From: Ophiodon elongatus
Lineage: Eukaryota > Chordata > Actinopteri > Perciformes > Hexagrammidae
Direction: 5' to 3'
NCBI GenBank assembly: GCA_016806645.1
Contig: JACSYO010000981.1
Location: 675,001-739,000 of the forward strand
Length of the DNA stretch: 64,000 nucleotides
Positions 27,750 through 39,100 of the stretch are shown here, one piece after another. Within the stretch, counting starts at the first letter, position 1; every line of letters starts with the position of its first letter. Under the pieces are notes generated by a model. That model saw only the letters and a program-made list of their open reading frames with translations, had not been told where the DNA came from and did no database searches. Position numbers and translations under genes: made by a program.

Positions 27750-30700
27750 CGTATCATATATACATGTATATATATATATTTAAATTCTAAATTAAATTAT
27801 AATATATATAAATTCTTAACTTGTGCAGCTGCAGCACACTTCCAGGCTTATTATTATTTGTATTTGAATATATATATATATATATATATATTCAAATACA
27901 TATATATATATATATATAAATATATATATATTCGGTTGATAGAAGTCTCTCTCCATTGTCCTCCTCCTCAAAGATCCGTATGAGCAAGGCAGCGGTGGCA
28001 GCGGTCTTTTGGGATTGAAGATTAATAATTCTACTGAATTATGAAATAAATCAGCTTTTGGAGGTCGTTAGGTCACTGGAAATGCTCACCGAGAACAGCA
28101 CGCTCCCTGATCTCCTCTCTCTCTCTCTCTCTCTCTCCCTCTCTCTCCCTCTCTCTCCCCCTCCAGGCGGCAGAGACCGGACTGGCAGGGCCGTAGTCGA
28201 GCTCTACGGACACCACCAGGGATGGACGTCAGCTGTAACCAGCCACGAGCTCTTACAGATGCTGCTCTACTTCCGCACCATCACCAGGTAGCATCCCTAC
28301 ACCAGTACATCATGAGCGAATCAAGGAATCAGCTAATTAACCAAATTAATTCACACTAGAAGGAACTTTTAGCATCTTTGTGCTCGTGTCCCTGTTTTCT
28401 ATCTCCGTATCCAGGAGAGAAATCAGAGAAGCTGGGATGACGCTCATCTTTGATTCGAGGAGGACGAATCCTCAGCCGCAGCTCTACAAGGCCTTGATGA
28501 CGCTTCAGGTGAGAAGCTCGGACGGGTCTCCATCACAGCTGACGACAGCAGCTCATGTTGACTGTTGTTTGTTTGTTTGTTTACTCTTTCACTTCTGAGG
28601 GAAAGGTCAACGCTGAATAATGTAGCATCTCCGGAGCATAAACAGCATACCCAGACATCCTCTGGTTCATCCTCTCATTTGTAATCAATATACTGTATTG
28701 TGTAATATACACGTTTGTTTTTATTTATGTATTACACAGTTTACACAATTTACCTTTAATTAAAAAAAAAAACATTTATTTTGATGCCCATATGTTTTTT
28801 TTAAATTTGTGATGATCAATAAAAGGGTGTAACTTTTAATTAAAAGAGTGTGGTTACGATGTATCGAGTGTTGAACCGTTGCAGGAGCAGACTCCCCGTG
28901 CGGTGAATAGCTTCGTGCTGCTGGTGAATAAGGAGAACGGCCTTCGACCAGAGAGATGTCCCGGCATCCAGGTCAGCTTTTTCAATCCTTATTCATATAA
29001 TAATATCAAGACGACGATGGAGAAATATTTCTGTGTGACTTTCTATAAACAAGAATTAATCTGAGTAGGTTTTACGCTTCATTTATCTGTGTTTTAGCCA
29101 TGCTAGCTGTGTAGCTACATATGCTACAATGCTACAATGTCAGTTGGTCAGTTATACATCACCTGACCATCAGCTTTGGGAGCCTCAGCAGGTCTTCAGT
29201 TTAATTAACAATCAGACATTTTTTTTGTATTTAATAGGGTTAAATATTGACCGACTGTTAATCCAAATAGATCCCGGTCTAAAAAAAAAAAAGAACAATG
29301 TAAAATAATGTAGGTGCAAACTGAGTGTGAGTATACTGCATGCAAAACTACAATCAAATCCTTTTGATTTTATAATTTATTTCTAATTCAAAGGTTGCTT
29401 CATCACCAGGAGAATTATGACCATATACAGCGTATACATTGAGGATGTACTTCGTAATTTTGTCGTCTTTTGCTAAATTGCTTCGGTAAGATGAAAGAAA
29501 GAAGTACAAATACTTTATGAGCACAACTAAATGTGCTACTAACGATCTGTTTGAGCGATCTAAGAAATCAGAAAAATAAGGCTTTAGACATATTAATAAT
29601 AATAAGAGTTGTTATTGATGAACAACCCAGTCTTTGTGCTGTTTATTTCAGGACAATGCACCTGCTAAATTACATGACAGAGGAATAATACATTTTACAG
29701 AACTAATAAATAACATTGCATAAAAATATGTAGTATGTTAAGTATTGTGTGTGCATTGGATTCTCTGGGACTTCTAACTCCCAGAACTACTTGGATTTTG
29801 GATAAGTATATTCTTTAAATAAGCTTCTCTGCTTGACTACTTGGTAGTTTGGCTTTCTTGAGGAATTGTACTTTCTTGATTCTTGTTTTTCCGGGTTTGA
29901 ACTCTCACGGTTGAATCACTCACTGTAAGTCGCTTTGGATAAAAGCGTCTGCTAAATAAAAAATTATAAAAAGGTAAAAGACACAAAGGGAATCTCCCCG
30001 CCGTCCTTTCTGTGTTGATGTTACTCTGAGACTTTTTGCCTCGAAGCAGACTGAAGTGGTGACGTCCATGAAAGCCTTGCTGAAGCTGGTGGAGGGGAGT
30101 CAGCTGAGCTCCTGCCTGGACGGCACGCTGCCTCACAGCCACTGTGACTGGATAGAGCTGCACCAGGTGAGTCAGTACGTAGAGCTCCCTCCTCTGCACG
30201 GACTCCTGCACGATGCACGTGATTTACTCATGTCCACGTCTTTTATTCTTCTAGAAACTTTTCCCGTTCGTGTCCAGTCTTCATGAGGCGTCCAGCCTCC
30301 TCTTGAGAGCCATCAGTAAGTTAGAGGAGCCCCAGAGGACGGACACCGTGCAGGTACCTCGATGCTGACCGCTTACTCAGATTGATGATTGCGCCGTTAA
30401 AGCTGGGTTTATCCTTGGTTTTGTAACTCTGTCTTCACTGGTAATACAGTGCATACAGTGTGTGTTTTATTTGGATAATATTTACAGCTCCTCTAGCTGT
30501 ATAAAAGTATGCTTTTTGTGGAAATTGGCCAACAACAATATTGTTGATTTGAACGAGTTATTGTCTAATTTGCTGATCTCGAGACGTCTTTTTGCCGTAC
30601 AGACTGTGCAGCAGTGCATGATGGACCAGAGGACTCTGATGAGGAACGTCCTGGAGGACAGTCGATTGGTCGGCCTGCAGAGGGAAGGCGGGGCCATCCT

Positions 30701-33061
30701 CGCCAGGCTGAGGAAGGAGAGTGACCTCAAATACCCGCACTGCGAGGACCTCAGGTAAACTCCTGCTATATTTACATGTGCACCCAGCTATTGGCTCTAC
30801 AGCCTTTTTTAGGATAAGATTGTTAACATCTTTGATACCCTGTGATTGAATATATATATATATATATTATAATTTAATTTAGAATTTAAATATATATATA
30901 TATATTTAAATTCTTAACTTGTGCAGCTGCAGCACACTTCCAGGCTTATTATTATTTGATAGCAAGGGATTTCAGATACAAAGGACAGAAACAAATAGTA
31001 GCCTCTTGTCCTTTGAAGAGGAAATACCATCATATTTTGAGATAAAAATGCAGCCATAACACTCAACATCTGACAACTGAAAAGCAAAAGTGAGCAGAAC
31101 TTTTAAATATTCTTTTTTAACATTTTCATTATTTCTTTGCCACAGTTGTCCTAAACCATTTTTTCCCCCAGTCAAGCCAAGTTATGCCTAAATATGATGC
31201 CTAATCCTTCTCTTCCAAAACAGCAGTTCACTTTATCTTTTATTTATCCTTCTTAAGTCTATGATCGGTCTCTTTCCCACATGCAGTGACGCAGTGGACT
31301 CAGTGACCAGCCTGTACAACCGTGTGGAGGAGCAGGCTCACGGCCTCGTGCAGAGGTCCAACATGTCCCTAGAACACCTGGAGTACCTGCTGCAACTCAG
31401 AGAGGTGGAGGGACACTTCATGCAGGTGCGTTTTGATAACTGACTTTGATAACTTAAAATACATTAGGTTTGGTTTGTCCTAAGGGACCATGTAGGACCG
31501 CGGTCCTCAAACCTTTTTTGCACCACGGACCGGTTTCGTGTGAGACAATATTTTCCCGGACCGGCCTTCAAGGTGTGGGCGATAAATATGACGTGATAAA
31601 TATGACGTGATAAATATGACGTGATAAATATGACGTAATAAATATGACGTAATAAATATGACGTAATAAAATGATACGACCGGCATAAAAACAAATATAA
31701 AGTACATAATAATACAACTCACCATTACCTGAATTATCTCCACATATTCTGCAGAGTGAGAATCTCCTGGAGGATGAACCGTATTTTAAGTAGGACTCCT
31801 GATGTTGTCTTTAATAAAGCTTTCTTCTTCTTGGAAGTCGTAGGCTCTTCTTCTTCTTCTGTCTCCTCATTGGTTCTTCTTCTTCTTCTTCTTCTTCTTC
31901 TTCTTCTTCTTCTTCTTCTTCTTCTTCTTCTTCTGTCTCCTCATTGGTTCTTTTCCTTCTTCTTCTTCTGTCTCCTCATTGGTTCTTCTTCTTCTTCTTC
32001 TTCTTCTTCTTCTTCTTCTTCTTCTCCTTCTTCTTCTTCTTCTTCTTCTTCTTCTGTCTCCTCATTGGTTCTTCTTCTTCTTCTTCTTCTTCTTCTTCTT
32101 CTTCTTCTTCTTCTTCTTCTTCTTCTTCTTCTTCTTCGTCAAGACACACAGGTGGATTTATCCGGTAATTTTTAAAAATAAAACATCTTTCAGACCATGA
32201 TAATAAATCAAATATTTTTTTCATTCATTCTTTCTGTGCGGCCCGGTACCGAGGGACCCACGGCCCGGTACCGAGGGACCCACGGACCGGTACCGGTCCG
32301 CGGCCCGGGGGTTGGGGACCACTGATATAGGACATTACAGTCCCTGAGTTCATGAACACCCAGCGATCTAATGATAGCAAACCATCATGTCGTCATGGTG
32401 ATGAGTAGATCAAATGTCATTCATTGAATTTCGGGATTTAGCATTTTAATGTAAAAACAAATATTTTGTTTAAAATAGATTCATTTGTTGTTGTTTTTTC
32501 ACAAAATTCTGGCAACACAAAGTGTTGCAGTTCAGTAATGTGAAGAAATAGTGACAGTATGTGTATAATAAGACTTGTTTTGTTTGTCTGTGTTTTATGT
32601 CACCACATACTGTATTGCATTGTATTCTGGGACTGATGGTTAAGTTGCTTAATTCTGGTTTCTTCTACCTAACAACTTTATCGATTTATTTACATGTTGC
32701 TCTTATATTGGAACTCACTCTTTTAAAAACATGTACATAATCAAAAAGAGAAACGTATAATAAAAGAATGAGAGAAAAAAGAAGAAGCATACACTCCTCT
32801 ATCCACTGAGTCTCCACATCAGAATAATTAATTAATAAAGTGCAACAAGGGCAATTTACATTGAATTCAGCTTGTGCCAATAAACACAATATATGTTTCC
32901 ATCTTTCGTGACTGCAGATGCAGCAGTGGTTTCATGTGGAGGGAGCGCGCCACATGCAGGAGGCCGAGTCAGTCAACAACTCCGGGGAGCAAATGGAGCA
33001 GATCCTCAACAGCTTCACTCGTTTCCTGATTGAAGCGAATGTGAGCATGTTTTTATTTATG

Positions 33062-33142
<81 letters not shown>

Positions 33143-36100
33143 GTGTCCACCTGCCTGACTCTCTCTCTCCCTCCTCCTCCAGGACCGACGGCACCACGCC
33201 ATGGCGCTGGTGTCGGAGGCGGAGCGGCTCCAGCGGAGCGTGCTCCCCGACCCGGAGACGGAGGCGTTCGGGACTCGAGTCGGTACCTTCAAGTCCGGCC
33301 TGGAGGATTTTCTGTGCAGGGCGGAGGCGTGTGGCAGGGAGCTGCAGATCATAGTCAACGTGTGTGACTTCTGTGAGCAGGTTGGTGTGAGATATACCAT
33401 TATCAGTATTCAAAGTTCAAGGGTATGTAACTTCTAGAATGACTACACATCCTAAATGTTGAGAACTTTCCAAAATCACTAATTATTAGTTAATTAAGTA
33501 ATTTATTGAACTATTCAAATACTTTTGCAGAGACTATAATTACAGAGTAGTTATGTTGTTATGTTGCTTTGATGCTCCTTTCTCTTGTAAGGTAATCTCA
33601 AAATAATTAGGTCATTACCTCGGACAGAGATTGATTGGTACATCCATATACACGTATGCTGTTTTGCTCTTTCACAGAAACTAAATGTTTAAGGCATATA
33701 TAAATGTGTAAAAGAAAACCTCTGTAATCTCCAAACAGGCTACAGCTCTCGCCAGCGAATGCATCGAGTACCTGGACCAGAGTCAATTCAGAATCCACAC
33801 AATGCACGACCAGACCCCAACACCTGTCAATCAAACAAACACTCAGCCGATGCAACACCAAGACCAAGACCCCGGACTGAGCACTGCCTCCCGTTGCCCG
33901 TCTGATATCCACGCAGCAGAAGCCTCAGGCCCAACCAACACCAGTGTTTTACTGTCCAACCTCCAGACTTTCCAAGACAGGTTCCTCCAGTTCAACCGAG
34001 AGAGATTTCAGGAGGTGAAGACCCAGGCCAGCGCCCTGCAGGGCTCCAGGGGGATGCAGGTCTGGAACGTAGCCTGGCTGAGATGCCAGGAGGCCAGGCA
34101 GCAGCTTCAGGAGAGGATGCAGGAGGTGGAGGAGGGTTTCCAACATCAAGCAGGTTCTAGCAGCTGGTGTGAACTCCACTACATCGACGTGGTGAGCACT
34201 AACGTCCAGACGCCGTCCTCTGGTGGCCAGAGTCTGGTGGTGCAGTCGACGCCCGGGCCCCGGCACCCTCAGTGGGAGGGCATCGTGTCGGGGGCGGTGG
34301 ATTTAGAGAGGAGAAGGCCGATTCTGGGCCGCAGCAACACTAACTCAACGACTGAAGCCGGCTGTGACATCACAACTGAGGATCACAGTGATGCTGGAAA
34401 CAGCCAGGGGTCAAAGGTCACCCCACAGTCATCTCAGAGGTAATTTGTTGGTCCATTCACTTAGATTTGTTGATTCACTGCCACATTGTTAAAAAAAACA
34501 GCCCTTGTTCAAATATGCATGAAATATGCATGAAACCTGATATGTTTCTTTTCTGCAATTGTTTATTTAAAATTGCTCGGAAACCCTCTTTGTCTTTCGT
34601 TCTTATTTTTAGATGGTAGCCAGGCCCGATGTAACAAAGAGGTACTTTTCACCGAAGCTCGATGACGTTCACAAAATCTTCTCAGTGTCGGTGCCTTTGT
34701 GTCATTTAACAGCCGGTCAGCGAGACGAACGGAAAGAGAGACGAGGAGGAGACAGACGAGCAGAGCGAGGAGCGAGAGGGATGCTGCCGCTCTGTCTCAG
34801 TCCCACACCGTCGGCTGCCAGTGGTTTCCATGGGGACGAGGTCTCGGAGCGAGGTCGGCGAGCCAGGACTCCTGCACCACAGGAGGAGTGGCCACGGCGG
34901 GGTCATCCACTCCTCCGGAGCAGCGGCTCCGCCCCCCGTCGTCCTGCTCCCACCACGGGCAGCCGTCCTGTCGGATCCTCCAGGAGGCGCAGAAGTTCCA
35001 GATCTCCCGTCACGGGAGCTTCTGCTCAGAAGAGTCCTGCACGAGCGACCGCGGGGCCGCAGGGGGTAACGGGACTTTGAGCTGCAAACACTCCAGCCTG
35101 CCCATCGGGAGATATGAGGGGAGCTTTTGTTTGGCAAGTCCACAGGAGAATGCCAGCAATGCCCTGTAAGTTTATTACATGTCGGTGAAATATGCTTGCA
35201 AGATAATATTTTGATAGATATAATCTTGTAAGTCTTAATGAGATTTCCTTTGCTCTTTCTGTCTGTAAGCTTCCAATGAAGTACTACAGGTACTGTTCTT
35301 CTGATTCTCTTCGCTTCTCTTGTTATACGTGTCAACATGATGGATTATTGAACCCACCAGACACAGACCCTCTGTTTACAGTGAAGGCTATCAATGACAT
35401 CTATGTATCATAAGTAGGGATATCCCAGTAACATGTTTGGCTCCTGATAACTATTTGAGTCTTTTATTATAAAATGCAACCAAATTAATACATATTATTT
35501 TTTTTCTTTATTTTTTTGCAATTGAATAGAGCTGCCCGTCTATTCATAGTCTACGATAAGCGCACAGCAAACTTAGTGAATCAAGTTAAATGTGTTTGCA
35601 GCAGAGGAGCTGATATGCAGGTGTTTTACTTGTCCGTGCACACGGCTCTACCCTCATAATCCATTCATACTTAACATGCTTCTTTGCATGTGGAGAGAGT
35701 AAAGTGGCAGCATGTCATTGTGTCTTGTGCTGAGATGTAAAAGTGGTTTATCTCCTCACCTTACTGCAGTTTAGCCTGGTATTGGTCACTCTTTAAATAT
35801 TAGTTTGGTTGATTGTTCAATATCCTTAGACTTAGAATTAAAAAAAAAGAACAAGGAACTTTTTTAATATTATTTAGTTTGTACAGATGCAAAAATATAA
35901 AAGGATGAGAAGATAAAATTAGTCATTTGCAAATACTACAAGCTAAAAGATGTATTATTGAGGAGCAGCACTTATCAAATTCCCATTACGATGTGCAGAA
36001 CAACAAACACATAACACACAACGATAAAATACATCCAGGCAAGTATAAGGAACAAAGCGCAATAAACTTAAAATGATGAATGATTACGCTGCACTTTATT

Positions 36101-39100
36101 CTCACAGTGCAAATCATTCGTTCAAAAATGAAAGGAGGAATTATAAGAAAGCCGTTGTATATAGATATAACAGAATATGTACTGAGTATGAATCTGTGGT
36201 TGAAGTTAGTGGAGATTTGCTCTGCTTGTGTCACCAGGAGGCTGCAGCGCGTCCTGGAGGAGCTGGTGTTCACAGAGAGGGAGTACGTGCGCTCGCTGGG
36301 CTACATCTTGACCCACTACCTCCCCCTGCTGGACAGACCGGACATCCCCCAGGACCTCAGGGGCAAGCGAGGCGTCATCTTCGGTAACCTGGAGAAGCTT
36401 TACGACTTCCACAGTCACTACTTCCTGCCGGAGCTGGAGGCCTGCCAGAGGGAGCCCGGCATGGTGGCCCGCTGCTTTCTCAGACACGTGAGGAGTAATA
36501 CTGCAATGCACATATTGTATATTATTTCTGTGTAGAATTAATATGATAGTTTTAGCCAAGTTTTTTTTTATATTTGATTGTGTTTATCAATATTTTGTGT
36601 ATTTGAAATTACAGAATAGTCCCATCATACTTCTCAGGATGTGATGAGACTTATACAGTAGCAGGATTTCAGTCAAATTATCACACTAGAGGATTCATAT
36701 TATTGCAGATCAATGTGGCTACTAGGAGTAATCGTTGGCTTGTTGCTTGTTGTTCCAATATGGTTGCCTCTTTCCACAGAGTGAGAGTTTTGGGCTGTAC
36801 GCTCTGTACAGCAAGAACAAACCTCTGTCCGACGCCCTGATCCTGCACCGGCGCCATGACATCTTCAAGGTCAGCTTGCGTGTCCCGTCTTTCTCTTAGA
36901 CTTTCCCATTTTAAATCTTCTGAAGCAGATGTTCTACATCCCTTTCCTTTTGGGTGGTTTCACTACGTAAGCTCCATCTTCCTTCAGAAATTCACTTCTC
37001 ATCTTAGGACATTGCATCTATTTTGCACACCTGCACTCGAAGTTGCATTTTGAACTCTGACGGCTGCAGTAGTCGCCCCACCCTGAGAGCACCGGTGTCA
37101 TGCTTTACCTTTCCAACTTGACGGTCCCACTTGGTTCCCCCCTCACAGAAGAAGCAGCAGGAGCTGGGGGACATGATGGACCTTTCCTCCTACCTGCTGA
37201 GGCCCATCCAGAGGATCAGCAAGTACAGCCTCCTGCTGCAGGACATGCTGGCTCTGGCCGGCTCGTACAGGCCAAAAGACGCGATCCAGGACACGCTGCT
37301 CGCGTCTAGTGTGTGCGCACAGAGTGTGTGTGGCCCGGGTTCGTATGCGCCTGACCTGACGCGCGGCGAGAGGGAGCGGGAGAGGGCTGAGATACAAGCT
37401 GCTGCAGACCTGGTTCGGTTTCAGATGCGTCACGGCAACGATTTGCTCACCATGGACGCCATCCAGGAGTGTGACGTAAGATAATCGAAATGACAGGAAA
37501 AGACACGCCCGATGCACACGGCGGGTTAAATTAAGTTAACGGTCTTTTTCTTTTTCATCAGGTGAATTTAAAAGAGCAGGGCCAGCTGATTCGCCAGGAC
37601 GAGTTCACCGTTTTCTTTCGGAAGAAGAAATGTGTCCGCCGCGTCTTTCTCTTTGAAGATCTCATCCTCTTCAGCAAGACCAAGAAGACAGACATTGGCA
37701 ACGATGTTTACGTCTACAAGCAGTCATTTAAGGTCTATACACAACCTTGCATTTATTAAAAGGCCGTTGGAGCCTAAATACTCGTAGATTTACAGTATAT
37801 TCTAAAACAAATGATAGAAAGAATGATCAAAAAAAGTGCATGGCGTTTTCCACCATCCACTTTTGGTGCAAAGCTCCACCATGTAAAGCGTCCTAGTGAA
37901 ACCAAAACATCCAACCACATTATGTTAATTTCCATCAGTGTAATTTCTGTGTCTGTTTGTGTTTTATCTCCCAGACGAGCGACATCGGGATGACCCACAA
38001 CTCCAGTGTGAGCAGCTTGTGTTTCGAGATCTGGTTCCGCAGAAGAAAGAGTGAAGACACCTACACCCTGAAGGCCTCCAGCATGGAGGTGAAGCAGGTG
38101 TGGACCACGGACCTGGAGAGGATCCTGTGGGATCAGGCCACTCACAGTAGAGGTAGTAACAACATATCCTATTTATAAAGCACTTACCTAATAGTACAGT
38201 TTTTTAAACGTATTTTTAATAAACTATATGTTCCAGAGCTGCGCATGCAGGAGAGGGTGTTCATGGGAGTGGGCCGTAAACCCTTCATGGACATTCAACC
38301 CAGCGATGCTGCCATCTGCGACCGAGCGGTCGGCTGCGCCCCGCCCGGGAGAAGTAAGGAGCACGACAACACGCACAACGTTTCTTTACAACAGAGGTTC
38401 AGAACATCAGATCAACCTTTTAACCACAAGGTTGGAGTTTCAGTGTCAGAAGTGTCCTTGAGTGGGACACTGACACCTCACATGACCCTGTTTGTGCCAT
38501 CATTCCTACTAGTTATTTTATTTACAAAATGTATTGAAGATTAATGTGCTTAATGTTAGCATGCTAACGTGCTAACGTGCTAAACTAAAATGATTAACAT
38601 TGTACTTCCTGAGCAATAGCATGTTAATATTGTCAGCATGTCAATATTTCACTCAAAGCACGAGAGACGAGTCTTGTTTCCATTTTTCTATATTTATTTT
38701 ATTTTATTTCCATCTTTTCCATTTTGTTATGTTTAACAGAACAAAACCTAAATGTAAAAAAACTAAATACATGTTCCTGAAACAACTGCTCGTGTCCTCA
38801 TTGCTCGCCCATTCATTTATCATTGATGACGACTATCTATGTGCGTGGTCAGTGCCTGTGGCCTGTTGTTCACACAGGGGCTTAGACTATCCACGGCCAC
38901 ACTCCATTGGCTCCGGCAGCACCGCCTCCACCACCATCAGCCAATCGTCTTCCTCCTCTGGACGGGGCTCGCTGCCCCCTGCTGGTTATCCAGGGAACCA
39001 GTCGCAGGGGGCGGAGACCGGTCTTGCTGTCTGCTCCTCCCCTGAAGGTGTGACTGAAAATGAACTCAACAATCATCATCTTCGTCAGAATCATCTTCAT

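Noticed and set aside
34613..34712. Acceptor at 34,612 for the RhoGEF exon before DH
   Set aside because: Joining the preceding exon there gives an immediate in-frame stop; the acceptor at 34,712 keeps frame.
37572..37732. Naming the gene PLEKHG4 (puratrophin-1) from DH-PH similarity alone
   Set aside because: The DH-PH module is indeed PLEKHG4-like, but the N-terminal block and tgm2-rprd1b synteny fit KIAA1755 better. A tree is needed to settle it.
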